The position numbers and the translations under genes are program-made. This document shows positions 1 through 8,429 of a stretch of DNA of 52,807 nt, piece by piece; the stretch's first letter is position 1; the number at the start of each line of letters is the position of its first letter. Origin of the DNA: Candidatus Angelobacter sp. (GTDB lineage: Bacteria; Acidobacteriota; Terriglobia; Terriglobales; Acidobacteriaceae); assembly GCA_025462835.1 (NCBI GenBank), contig JAOAPH010000022.1, positions 1 through 52,807 of the forward strand, in the 5' to 3' direction. The notes under the pieces were generated by a model, which saw nothing but the letters and a program-made list of their open reading frames with translations, did no database searches and was not told the DNA's origin.

Positions 1-11
1 GGGAGAAAGCC

Positions 12-482
12 ATGAGATCCACACTGATTCGAACCGCGGCAGTGACAAGTCTAGTGACGGCCCTGGTGGTTTCGGCTATGTCGTATTACGTGATGCCGAA
101 ATTACAAAACTTACAAAGCAACAATGAGACGCAGCTTCCCGCCGACCAAGCCTACACCGGCGTGACGTTGCAACCGGCAGCCTACAACGGACCAGCGCAG
201 CCGTATTACGGCGCTTCGCACGTTACTCGGCAGCCACAAGTTGTTCGCAGGAGTTCGGCCCCGGTGGCCAACTCGTCCAGCGTCAGCCAGCGCGATAGCT
301 ACGGTGAGCCTGTACGGCAAAAGCGGTCGACGGAGAAATCAGTGTTGATCGTTGCTGGATCGTCCGGAGCCGGCGCAGCCATCGGCGGATTAGCAGCTGG
401 CGGCAAGGGCGCAGGCATCGGCGCAATCGCAGGCGGAGTTGCAGGCTTGATCTACGACCGCGCAACCGCAAACCCCAAATAA
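12..482 (+). CDS. Glycine-zipper envelope protein
   Basis: A 156-residue protein with a hydrophobic N-terminal segment at about residues 8-30, which is a signal anchor or uncleaved signal peptide. A low-complexity Ser/Gln/Pro middle follows, then a strongly glycine-rich stretch at about 113-146 with small residues spaced as in glycine-zipper (YMGG/OmpA-like) domains. Such domains insert in or pack against membranes. The ATG at 12 has a GGGAGA Shine-Dalgarno-like sequence just upstream. A strong hairpin follows the stop codon, so this looks like a transcription unit end. Envelope location is well supported; the exact role is unknown. Confidence 0.75.
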   Translation: MRSTLIRTAAVTSLVTALVVSAMSYYVMPKLQNLQSNNETQLPADQAYTGVTLQPAAYNGPAQPYYGASHVTRQPQVVRRSSAPVANSSSVSQRDSYGEPVRQKRSTEKSVLIVAGSSGAGAAIGGLAAGGKGAGIGAIAGGVAGLIYDRATANPK

Positions 483-494
483 GAATTGCAAACG

Positions 495-524
495 AGCGGC
501 TGGAGTCTCCAGCCGCTTCGTCTT
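495..524 (+). terminator. Hairpin terminator after glycine-zipper gene
   Basis: A perfect 10-bp stem (495-504 with 508-517, loop GTC) begins 13 nt after the stop at 482 and is followed by a weakly T-rich run. It would be an intrinsic-type terminator. It lies between the TTG at 486 and the ATG at 552, which argues that the next small gene starts at 552. Confidence 0.6.
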
Positions 525-551
525 GAATCACGCAAAACTTCTGGAGGCCTT

Positions 552-719
552 ATGGATGGACGCTTGGATTGTTGGTGCGACACATGCAACTGCAATATCA
601 CCATGGAAGAGATCCTGCAGAACTATCACGCCGATCATCGGTTTTCGCCCGTGGACCAGGCCGCGCTGCAAGCGGTAAAGGAATATCTAAACCGGACGAC
701 AAAAGTCGCGTCGTGCTAG
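552..719 (+). CDS. Cys-rich micro-protein, unknown function
   Basis: A 55-residue ORF starting at ATG 552, with GGAGG at 543-547 just upstream. An in-frame TTG start at 486 would put the preceding terminator hairpin inside the gene, so I reject it. Residues 7-14 form a dense cysteine cluster (CWCDTCNC), followed by a short amphipathic helix-like region and a terminal Cys. The cluster could bind a metal or take part in disulfides. I do not recognise the family. The good ribosome binding site and the end just before the next gene's leader are the main support. Confidence 0.45.
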   Translation: MDGRLDCWCDTCNCNITMEEILQNYHADHRFSPVDQAALQAVKEYLNRTTKVASC

Positions 720-790
720 GGCTACTGCAAGCTTCACGCGTCCAGTGTTAGCATTTGGTTAGTCTGCTCTTTCTAGGTTGAGGCTTGCCG

Positions 791-2635
791 ATGCCCCGCT
801 GTTTCCGATCTTTTCTGCTCTTGCTTGCAGTCTCCGGCTCTTCCGTTTTCGTCAATGCGCAGAGCTGGGTGGAGGTCACCTCGCCGAATTTCAGCGTGGT
901 GACGGACGCAGGAGACAGGCGCGGGCGTGACGTGGCGCTACGTTTCGAGCAGATGCGGCACATCTTCGGGTCGCTGGTCTTGCGCGAGAAGATGAACACC
1001 TCGATACCGCTCGCCATCGTCGCTTTCAAAGACAACAAGGGACTGCGGCAGGTGGCGCCGCTATGGAATGGCAAGCCGATCGAGCTCGCCGGCGTTTATT
1101 ACGGCGGAGATGACAAGCATTTCATTGCGCTGGATCTCTCGTCGGAGAGCGGGTGGAACGTCGTCTTCCACGAATACGCGCACATGCTGCTCAATTCGAA
1201 TTTCCCCCGGGCTCAACTCTGGTTTGACGAGGGTTTTGCCGAATACTTCTCCACGATCAAGATCGGCAAAACGGAGGTCCAGGTCGGGCTTCCACCGGCC
1301 TACGTCGCCTCCGCGCTGAGTTCCGGTCTGGAACCAGTGGACAAATTCTTCGCCACTGACCGCACGTCGAAGGAATACAACGAGACCGGCAATCGGCGAT
1401 CACTGTTCTACGCGCAATCGTGGCTTATGGTGCACTACGTCTATGACATGAAAAAGCTAAAGGAGACGGCGCAATACTTTGACCTGGTCTTCAACCAGAA
1501 GGTGCCGATTGCACAAGCCATTAAGCGGGCCTTCGGGATGGAACCCAAGCAGTTGGACAAAGAATTGAACAACTACTTGCATTCGCGCAACGGCGTCTAT
1601 TTCACATGGCCGTTGCCGCCCGGCATCGAAGACGTGACCTACTCCACGCGGAAGTTAAAAGATAAAGATGGTGAAGTTGATGCCCTGATCGCTGACATCC
1701 ACCAGCACAGCACCGATTACGTGGAGCAGGCAACGGGCGAGTACGAGCGCATCTTGCAGAAAAACCCTGAGCATGCGGGAGCGTATCGCGGGCTTGGTTA
1801 TGCCTACCTGCGCAAGGGCGACCTCGACAAGGCGATGGAAAATTTCCGCCACGCAGCGCGGCTGGGATCGAGCGACGCGCGCGTCTACTACTTTGTGGCG
1901 TTTTCCATGTTTCGCAAGAACGGCACCTATGAACAGGATCCGGAAGTCCTGGTAGAGATGAATCAGGCACTAGACAAGGCTGTCCACCTGGATCCGAATT
2001 ATGCTGAAGCCTACAACCTGCGCGGCTACGTGCTGGGCAACGCGCGAAATTATCCGGCAGCAATCGCGGCACTCAAGTACGCCGTCCAACTCAGTCCGCG
2101 TAATGAGCAGTATCAGTCGAACCTGGGCAATCAGTATTTGCTGGCGCAAAGATATGACGACGCCATCGCCATGTTTGACCACTTGAAAAACAGCACGGAT
2201 CCGGCCATTGCCGGCAGAGCGGCTGAGCAGGCGCAAACTGCGCGCGAGTGGAAAGAAAAGCCGCTATTGCAATTGGGAGCGGACGATAGACGGCGATACG
2301 AGTCATCGCAATGGCAACCTAAAGGCGATTCCGCCGACAAAGAGGAACTCAAGGCAATGGAAGATGAGCAGCATGGCATTGCCGCTCCAGACACGCGGCC
2401 GATGAAATATGTGTCGGGCAGGCTTCTTGCCATCGATTGCACCCACGAACCGCGTGCCGTCCTGAGCATTAAAGACGGTACAAAGAGCTACAAACTGAAT
2501 GTCGCCAGCGTCAAGAAGGTGCTGGTGGTGGGAGCGGATGAGTTCTCCTGCATGTGGAAGGAACGCAAGATCTCCGTTAACTACAGGGAAAACGCTCCGC
2601 TGCAGGGCGACGTGGTCTCAGTGGAAGTGTACTGA
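791..2635 (+). CDS. Secreted HExxH metallopeptidase-like protein with TPR repeats
   Basis: A protein of about 614 residues. I start at ATG 791 because TGAGG lies at 779-783; the in-frame TTG at 785 is less likely. A signal peptide ends near residue 25 (VNAQ). A gluzincin-like zinc site follows: HEYAH begins at about residue 127, and DEGFAEYF is about 24 residues later, supplying the likely third ligand. Tetratricopeptide repeats occupy roughly residues 300-470. The C-terminal 80 residues look like a small beta domain that contains two cysteines. Acidobacteria carry many peptidase MA-like/TPR proteins of this type. Periplasmic or outer-membrane-associated proteolysis is the family inference; the substrate is unknown. 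Confidence 0.8.
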   Translation: MPRCFRSFLLLLAVSGSSVFVNAQSWVEVTSPNFSVVTDAGDRRGRDVALRFEQMRHIFGSLVLREKMNTSIPLAIVAFKDNKGLRQVAPLWNGKPIELAGVYYGGDDKHFIALDLSSESGWNVVFHEYAHMLLNSNFPRAQLWFDEGFAEYFSTIKIGKTEVQVGLPPAYVASALSSGLEPVDKFFATDRTSKEYNETGNRRSLFYAQSWLMVHYVYDMKKLKETAQYFDLVFNQKVPIAQAIKRAFGMEPKQLDKELNNYLHSRNGVYFTWPLPPGIEDVTYSTRKLKDKDGEVDALIADIHQHSTDYVEQATGEYERILQKNPEHAGAYRGLGYAYLRKGDLDKAMENFRHAARLGSSDARVYYFVAFSMFRKNGTYEQDPEVLVEMNQALDKAVHLDPNYAEAYNLRGYVLGNARNYPAAIAALKYAVQLSPRNEQYQSNLGNQYLLAQRYDDAIAMFDHLKNSTDPAIAGRAAEQAQTAREWKEKPLLQLGADDRRRYESSQWQPKGDSADKEELKAMEDEQHGIAAPDTRPMKYVSGRLLAIDCTHEPRAVLSIKDGTKSYKLNVASVKKVLVVGADEFSCMWKERKISVNYRENAPLQGDVVSVEVY

Positions 2636-2674
2636 GGCTAAAATTTGGAGCAACCGGTCAGGATCGACCACAGA

Positions 2675-3592
2675 TTATTTCAGCAGGTTCTTCAGCACGA
2701 ACATCGCATTCGCAGGCCGTTCCGCAAGTCGTCGCATGAAGTACGGATACCACTCCGTACCGAATGGGATGTAAACGCGCATCCCGTATCCCTCTCTTAC
2801 CAATTGCTGCTGTAAGTCGCGGCGTATCCCGTACAGCATCTGAAATTCAAATGCGGAGGACGGGATCTTTTCCTGTCGCGCGAAGTCTTTTGTGGCCTGG
2901 ATCATCCTCTCGTCATGCGTTGCGATGCCGTGATAGACGCCGCTCTTCAGCAGGATCTTCATCAACGAAACGTAGTTGGCGTCGACTTCAGCCTTGTCTT
3001 GAAAGGCGATCTCCTCGGACTCCTTGTACGCTCCCTTACATAAGCGGATGCGAATACCCTGCGCGACTAGATTCCGCACATCACTTTCGCTTCGCCGCAA
3101 ATAAGCCTGGATGACAGCTCCGACGTGTCCGGCATTGCCGTTTTCCCGGTGCAGTTGCTGGACGAAATCCAGTGTCTTCTGCGTGTAGGGTGAGCCTTCC
3201 ATGTCGACGCGGACGAAGTTGTTGATCCTTGCCGCCTGATGCACAAGGCCGGTGGTGATATCGAAAGCGAGCGCGGGGTCGACGTCGAGTCCCATGTGCG
3301 TGAGCTTCAAGCTGACGTTTGCATTAAGCTTGCGTTTGTGGACTTGGCAAAGCATCTCCGAATACAGCGCAGCGCTGTGCTTGGCCTCTTCTGCGTTGGT
3401 GACATTCTCGCCCAGGTTATCGACGCTCACGCTCATGCCCAGGTCATTGACTTCTTTCGCCGCAACCAGGCAGTCCTCCACGCTCATGCCGGCGACGAAC
3501 CGTCGTGACATGCGCTGACCCATGGAAGATTGCTCGGCGAAGTGACGCAAACTCTTGTTTTCAGACAGAGCTATAAAGAAGGCTCGTAACAC
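2675..3592 (-). CDS. Proline dehydrogenase (monofunctional)
   Basis: Oxidises L-proline to pyrroline-5-carboxylate with FAD, passing electrons to the quinone pool. I place the start at the GTG at 3592-3590, giving 305 residues, the usual length of the monofunctional family. A GGAG lies about 5 nt upstream and the protein then begins with the family-typical FFIALSENKSLRHF. The longer 351-residue frame adds a non-homologous N-terminus. The C-terminal YIPFGTEWYPYFMRRLAERP carries the double arginine that binds the proline carboxylate, and the TIM-barrel motifs YLRRS and RLCKGAYKE are present. It is convergent with the preceding TPR gene. No pyrroline-5-carboxylate dehydrogenase lies in the window. 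Confidence 0.9.
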   Translation of the reverse strand: MLRAFFIALSENKSLRHFAEQSSMGQRMSRRFVAGMSVEDCLVAAKEVNDLGMSVSVDNLGENVTNAEEAKHSAALYSEMLCQVHKRKLNANVSLKLTHMGLDVDPALAFDITTGLVHQAARINNFVRVDMEGSPYTQKTLDFVQQLHRENGNAGHVGAVIQAYLRRSESDVRNLVAQGIRIRLCKGAYKESEEIAFQDKAEVDANYVSLMKILLKSGVYHGIATHDERMIQATKDFARQEKIPSSAFEFQMLYGIRRDLQQQLVREGYGMRVYIPFGTEWYPYFMRRLAERPANAMFVLKNLLK

Positions 3593-3839
3593 AAGGCTCC
3601 AACTAGATGTATTTAAGAAGTACTTTTTTTGTATCACAGGCAGAGAAGATGGGGAAGTGGTCCGAGGGCGGTGGCGAGGGAATGAGGGTTTTGCAGTGAT
3701 AAAAAACCCAGGCGGCGCTCGTCTCCTCACTGAGGGATCACACGGCTGGTAGCGTAAAGATGCGCCAGTGTTGGGGAATGTTCGGCGCTATTTTCTACTG
3801 CGAAATAAGGCTGCTAAAGATGTCACGCGATGATGCTCA

Positions 3840-4538
3840 TTACGCAGCCACTTTCTTCTCGACGCGCTTGAATTTGTTTTTGTAGTAGCGCGTCCAAATG
3901 GCGATGGCCGGAGCGCCAATAATCGTAGGCCAGAGCCAGATCGCTATTCGCGGCGTGGAAGGCAAGAATCGCGGCAGGTTCACCGCTGAAAATGCGGTTA
4001 CCGCCGCGATATAAGAAGTGATCATGGAGCCCATGTGCGTGTACCACCAATCGTTCTTGTCGCGCGATGGGCGAAGGAATCGCTTGAGGGAACTCGCAGC
4101 CAGCCAGGCGCCGACCAATCCGAAGACGACCGCTACCGGCCCGAGGTGGAGAAATACCTCTCCCGAATTGAATAGTCCCATAGCGATCAGTCCCAAGCTG
4201 CACACCAACGTCAAAATGGCTGCAATCCAGTCAATCGCCTGTGGCCCTTTGCCTTGCGCGGGCCGCTTTTGATAGAGGACACGATATCCGATGAACGCGG
4301 CATAGAAGCTGAACACAGCGACCAGCGCGAGAAACGGGTTCGGGCGGTATTGCGACGTCGACATCAGTATCGCAGTGAGAGCGACAACCGCCATCATCCA
4401 GAAATAAATCTTTCCGAAGAGCCGATGCGCTTTGCCGCCTTTTGCGGTTGCAAGCGCGCCCGGTGCGAGGAAGAAAGCCGTAAATCCCGCGGCAATGTGT
4501 ATGCCCAGCAGAATGCGGTAGACCTGTTGCGTGATCAT
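3840..4538 (-). CDS. DUF2306-like multipass membrane protein
   Basis: A 232-residue protein with about seven hydrophobic segments and histidines at conserved-looking positions (HIAAG near the N-terminus, HRLFGKIYF, HLGP, HMGSM). This is the pattern of the DUF2306/COG5395 predicted membrane proteins, some of which may bind haem or a quinone; that part is family speculation. The C-terminus is lysine-rich and probably cytoplasmic. It begins 5 nt after the padR stop codon, so the two form an operon and the membrane protein is likely the PadR target. Substrate and role are unknown. Confidence 0.7.
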   Translation of the reverse strand: MITQQVYRILLGIHIAAGFTAFFLAPGALATAKGGKAHRLFGKIYFWMMAVVALTAILMSTSQYRPNPFLALVAVFSFYAAFIGYRVLYQKRPAQGKGPQAIDWIAAILTLVCSLGLIAMGLFNSGEVFLHLGPVAVVFGLVGAWLAASSLKRFLRPSRDKNDWWYTHMGSMITSYIAAVTAFSAVNLPRFLPSTPRIAIWLWPTIIGAPAIAIWTRYYKNKFKRVEKKVAA

Positions 4539-4543
4539 GGTGT

Positions 4544-5134
4544 TTACCTCTTCTTATTGCCGACAGCCGCGGCTCGGGGGCTTTTCATTTTTTGCAATGT
4601 CCTGGTGGTTTCATCCGCCCAATCGACAATGGCCTGTGAACGATGGCGACCAAAGTTGAGCGTCATCATCCAGTAGGGCAGATTGGGATTGTTCGCGTGC
4701 TCGCGCCGAAGCTGCGCCTCAGTGGCCTTATATGTCGCGACCGACTGGGCATGGCGAGTGCGGAACTCCTGCAATCGCTCGGTAATCTCTTCCGAAGGCA
4801 AGTGCGCTCCGAAAAAAAGCTTCAGCAGAAATTCATTACGCACCGGCTCCGTCTGCGCGGGGATTGAGAGCCACTTCGTCAACGCCTCACGGCCTTTTGC
4901 GTTGATGGCATAGACCTGGCGGTCGGGCTTGCCACTGTTCCGCTCCACCTTTCGCGTAACCTGTCCTGCCGTAGCCAGGCGCTTCAACGTGGGATAGATC
5001 TGGCCATAACTTTCACTCCAGAAGTGGGCGATACTCTGCTCGATGACCTGCTTCATGTCATATCCAGACATGGGAGCGATGGTCAGCATGCCGAGGATCG
5101 CAAACGGGGTGGAGCGGGTTTTCCTTCTCTTCAT
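4544..5134 (-). CDS. PadR-family transcriptional repressor
   Basis: A 196-residue winged-helix regulator starting at the ATG at 5134-5132. The N-terminal domain has the family motifs LGMLTIAPMSGYDMK and YPTLKRLATAGQV with a basic wing (RNSGKPDRQVYAI). The C-terminal half is a helical dimerisation domain typical of the longer PadR/Vir subfamily. A longer frame up to 5275 exists but adds no homologous sequence. The start codon directly abuts an A/T-rich palindrome and has no Shine-Dalgarno sequence, so it may be translated from a leaderless or very short leader. It is followed in operon by the DUF2306-like protein. Confidence 0.88.
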   Translation of the reverse strand: MKRRKTRSTPFAILGMLTIAPMSGYDMKQVIEQSIAHFWSESYGQIYPTLKRLATAGQVTRKVERNSGKPDRQVYAINAKGREALTKWLSIPAQTEPVRNEFLLKLFFGAHLPSEEITERLQEFRTRHAQSVATYKATEAQLRREHANNPNLPYWMMTLNFGRHRSQAIVDWADETTRTLQKMKSPRAAAVGNKKR

Positions 5135-5164
5135 ATATCTATTAGATAGATATCTAGAAGATAT
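5135..5164. promoter_or_regulatory. Probable PadR operator
   Basis: A perfect 8-bp inverted repeat (5135-5142 with 5146-5153, spacer TAG) sits immediately upstream of the padR start. An overlapping AGATATCT self-palindrome is at 5148-5155, and a further ATAT half is at 5161-5164. PadR proteins commonly bind AT-rich dyads in their own promoters, so autoregulation is the likely function. Confidence 0.6.
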
Positions 5165-5240
5165 TTCAAGCGATTTTCTTGAGGTTCTTACGGCAGCTTC
5201 GTCCCGGCTTGCGAGGACTGATAGGATTAATGAACTCTGA

Positions 5241-6173
5241 ATGTTCACCCAAGGCCAAAGTCCGGCCGCCACCAAGGCGGCTCCAGTGCAGCAGAGAGGG
5301 CGTCCTAGTGTGTCGCTGCTCGGACATCCGCATGTAGAGTTCGAGACCGGCCTGCGTGTCTACATTCATGACCTGGTTCGGGTTTTGAGTCAGCGGGGAT
5401 GGGGAACGCTCACGTACCTGATGCGGACTGAAGTGCACACCTACGCTTTCAGCGTGGCTGCAAATGCGATCCTATCGTTCTTTCCCGGCGTTGTCCTGCT
5501 GATGACCCTGGTGCAGAACGTCTTCCATTCCAGGAAGATGTATGAAGTCGTCCTGCAGTTGTTGCAGGAATATCTGCCTGCCGGACAGGAATTCATTGTC
5601 CGCAATCTCAACGTTCTGGTAAACGCGCGCAAGGGCGCACAGGTAGCGTCGTTCATCATTCTTCTGGTTACTTCGACCGGGATTTTTCTGCCATTGGAAG
5701 TAGCGCTGAACCAGGTGTGGGGAATTGAAAAGAACCGCTCCTATCTGCGCAACCAGATCGTGTCCCTGGGGTTGGCCGCGAGCGTAGGCACGCTGGCGCT
5801 GATCTCTGTTGCGCTTACTGCCGGCAACCAGGCGTTGCTGAAAGCGGCATTCACGGGAGACATCGGCCGGATACTTACCTATGCCGTAATGAAAGTTTTT
5901 GCGGTGATCGCCAGCGTGGGAATATTTTTTCTCATCTATTGGATCCTTCCAAACGGAAAGATACGCAAGCGCGCTGTGTTGCCCGCGGCTATCGCCACCG
6001 GACTTCTCTGGGAGGGCGCGAAATATTTATACATATTCGCGTTGAGATGGCTGGACTTCAAAGAAGTGTACGGGCCATTCGCGATTTCCGTGACTCTGAT
6101 GTTCTGGGCCTTCCTCTCCGGACTGCTGCTTCTTGCAGGCGCACATCTCTCTGCCGATCGCGACCATGCATAA
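5241..6173 (+). CDS. YihY/BrkB-family inner membrane protein
   Basis: A 310-residue membrane protein with about six transmembrane segments. Family-typical features are the FSVAANAILSFFPGVVLL motif after the first helix, the GIFLPLEVALNQVWGIEKNR loop, and the C-terminal YGPFAISVTLMFWAFLSGLL. The family was once called RNase BN/BrkB; that nuclease assignment was wrong, and its function (transport or envelope maintenance) is unresolved. A cytoplasmic stretch of about 60 residues precedes the first helix. The ATG at 5241 has only a weak ribosome binding site (AGGATT). Confidence 0.85.
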   Translation: MFTQGQSPAATKAAPVQQRGRPSVSLLGHPHVEFETGLRVYIHDLVRVLSQRGWGTLTYLMRTEVHTYAFSVAANAILSFFPGVVLLMTLVQNVFHSRKMYEVVLQLLQEYLPAGQEFIVRNLNVLVNARKGAQVASFIILLVTSTGIFLPLEVALNQVWGIEKNRSYLRNQIVSLGLAASVGTLALISVALTAGNQALLKAAFTGDIGRILTYAVMKVFAVIASVGIFFLIYWILPNGKIRKRAVLPAAIATGLLWEGAKYLYIFALRWLDFKEVYGPFAISVTLMFWAFLSGLLLLAGAHLSADRDHA

Positions 6174-6243
6174 TCAGCGTGCCTCTGAACTTTGTCTCCG
6201 TCTAATCCGTAATAACGATTTAGTTGTCGGAAATGGCCCGGTC

Positions 6244-6249
6244 TATAAT
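6244..6249 (+). promoter_or_regulatory. Candidate -10 box (TATAAT) for the phosphatase gene
   Basis: A perfect TATAAT hexamer lies 24 nt before the ATG at 6273. No good -35 is seen at 17 nt (TAGTTG at 6221-6226); TTGTCG at 6224-6229 fits better but leaves only a 14-nt spacer. The call is therefore tentative. Confidence 0.4.
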
Positions 6250-6272
6250 CGCCGTGCGCCTGCACTCGCACG

Positions 6273-8402
6273 ATGAACTTCCTTTCTTACAGATTTCTAC
6301 GACGTAAATTTGCCTGGCTCGTTCCGGAAACGATGCTGGCGCGGCTGACTTGGTACGTCGGACTCATCTGGATCGGCATCCACCTAGCGCAAGGGATGTT
6401 GCTGGTGTTTGCAAAATCAACGTCAGAATCACTCGATGGCTGGGCGGCCGCATTCAATTTCTTATTCGGTCTATTTTTGACTCTGGTCATTTTCCGCTGG
6501 ATGCGCCGGACGCTTCTCTGGAAACTGCGCAACCGGCTGATCATCACTTACATATTTATCGGAGTGATCCCGGTCCTGCTGGTCTTGGCAATGGCGGGCC
6601 TGGCAGCCGAGTTGTTTGGAAACCAGTACGCCACTTCTCAAGCGCTGACGGAGATTGAATCTCAAGTAAGAAATCTCGAACTGGTGAATTCCAGCATTAC
6701 TTCTTCTCGCGCAACGGCAACCTCGAGATTACATCGCAACGCCCCCGAAGATTTAATCCCGGAGAACATGGACGCCTTGGAAAAGCGCTATCCCGGATTG
6801 CAGATCCAGATTTTCCGCCAGGGCAAGATGCTGGCTTCCAAAGGGCCGGAGCCTAGGGTACAAGGTCTGGACTTGCCGGCTTGGTTGGTGAATGCCGGAG
6901 CGTTCCAGGGGATTGTGGTGGAGGATGATGGCAAGCACTACTTGCGATCGCTTCAGCAGGCGAAGGTTGGTAATCAGGAATACATGGTGTTGTTCAGCGT
7001 GCCGGTTACCAAAGAGTTGCTGGACATTGCCATGGACAAGATCGGCGAGGTCAGCTTCGACGTGATGCATCGGGACAATGTTCCCTCCGCTTCCAAGGGC
7101 CACATGTATCGTGATCGCACGGGTGAGGTGCTGACTGGAGGCACCGTTCCCGCAGCTCCTCGCTGGTCCTACGATCCAATCAGTACTTACGGCACCGATG
7201 CGCATTACAAGTTGTGGGCGTCCGGTGAAGAGATAATGGAATTGGTGAGGGTGAAGACCCGTCCCTCTGTCCTTTTCGGGCGACTTTTTTCCAGTCGCGG
7301 ACAATACGCCGGTGCGGCGCTCATCGTGATGGTTGCGGTGGCGATCGTATTCGCGCTCATCGAATTGGTGGCTTTGTTCTTCGGGATCGGCCTGACGCGG
7401 ACGATCACGAGTTCCGTCGCCAACCTCTATCGCGCCACCCAGCACATCAACAGCGGCGACTTGAAGTACCGGATCAACGTAAAAAGCACTGACCAGCTTG
7501 CCAGCCTGCAGACGGCCTTTAATTCGATGTCAGCAAATTTGGAGAAGCTGATCGAAGAGCAGAAGGAGAAGGAGCGGTTGGAGAGCGAACTGGCCATTGC
7601 GCAAGAGGTCCAGGCGACGCTCTTTCCCCGAGAGTCAGTGAATGTGAAATCGCTGGAATTGCATGGTGTGTGCCGTCCAGCGCGCACGGTGAGCGGCGAC
7701 TACTATGACTTCCTGCCCTGCGGCGACGAGCAACTCGGCATTGCGCTGGGCGACATCAGCGGCAAAGGCATCTCGGCGGCGTTGCTCATGGCGACGATCC
7801 ATTCCGCCGTCCGCGCGTACGAATATGGACGCATGCCAGTGAAAGCGGAATTTGTTCATGCAGGGGTGGCGGCCATCGGCGGCGCTGAACTCGTGAGCGA
7901 GGGACGAGATCTGGGTGTTTACAACAATGGAATGCAGTCGCCCGCGGTAGTGCTTGAGCTGCTGAACCGGCACTTGTTCCAAAGCACGCAATCAGAGAAA
8001 TACGCAACGCTCTTTCTCGGTGTCTATGACGGTAACCATCGTTCGCTCACGTACACGAACGCCGGTCACTTGCCGCCACTGATCGTTGAGCAAGATGGGA
8101 CGGTACACCGGCTCGAGACGGGCGGCACGGTCATCGGCCTCTTCGACGGCATGACTTACGAGCAGGCGACGGTCAAGCTGCGAACACATGACATCTTCGT
8201 CGCGTTCAGTGATGGCATTACCGAGCCGGAGAACGAATTCGGCGAATTCGGCGAAGAGCGGCTGATAGAGATCGTCCGCGCCAACCGCCGCTTGCCATTG
8301 CCGAAGATATCGGAACTGGTGATTGCGGCCGTGCAAGATTGGATCGGCGCCGACGCCGAGCAGCCTGATGATGTGACCCTCGTGCTGGCGAGGGTGCAAT
8401 AG
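6273..8402 (+). CDS. Membrane-bound PP2C (SpoIIE/RsbU-type) phosphatase with HAMP
   Basis: A 709-residue protein. It has N-terminal hydrophobic helices at about 19-42, 54-76 and 87-107, an extracytoplasmic sensor region to about 350, another transmembrane helix at about 350-375, then HAMP (ITSSVANLYRATQHINSGDL) and a short coiled coil. The C-terminus is a SpoIIE-type PP2C domain from about 440, with metal-binding SGDYYDF, GDISGKGISAALLMA, TNAGHLPP and FSDGITE. The family dephosphorylates anti-anti-sigma (STAS) proteins in partner-switching pathways. No STAS protein or anti-sigma kinase is encoded nearby, so its partner lies elsewhere. Ends 27 nt before the Lpt genes. Confidence 0.9.
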   Translation: MNFLSYRFLRRKFAWLVPETMLARLTWYVGLIWIGIHLAQGMLLVFAKSTSESLDGWAAAFNFLFGLFLTLVIFRWMRRTLLWKLRNRLIITYIFIGVIPVLLVLAMAGLAAELFGNQYATSQALTEIESQVRNLELVNSSITSSRATATSRLHRNAPEDLIPENMDALEKRYPGLQIQIFRQGKMLASKGPEPRVQGLDLPAWLVNAGAFQGIVVEDDGKHYLRSLQQAKVGNQEYMVLFSVPVTKELLDIAMDKIGEVSFDVMHRDNVPSASKGHMYRDRTGEVLTGGTVPAAPRWSYDPISTYGTDAHYKLWASGEEIMELVRVKTRPSVLFGRLFSSRGQYAGAALIVMVAVAIVFALIELVALFFGIGLTRTITSSVANLYRATQHINSGDLKYRINVKSTDQLASLQTAFNSMSANLEKLIEEQKEKERLESELAIAQEVQATLFPRESVNVKSLELHGVCRPARTVSGDYYDFLPCGDEQLGIALGDISGKGISAALLMATIHSAVRAYEYGRMPVKAEFVHAGVAAIGGAELVSEGRDLGVYNNGMQSPAVVLELLNRHLFQSTQSEKYATLFLGVYDGNHRSLTYTNAGHLPPLIVEQDGTVHRLETGGTVIGLFDGMTYEQATVKLRTHDIFVAFSDGITEPENEFGEFGEERLIEIVRANRRLPLPKISELVIAAVQDWIGADAEQPDDVTLVLARVQ

Positions 8403-8429
8403 AAGCGCAGCTATGTAGAATCAATCTGA

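Noticed and set aside
486-551. TTG start extending the Cys-rich micro-protein upstream
   Set aside because: It would include a terminator hairpin in the coding sequence; ATG 552 has the better ribosome binding site.
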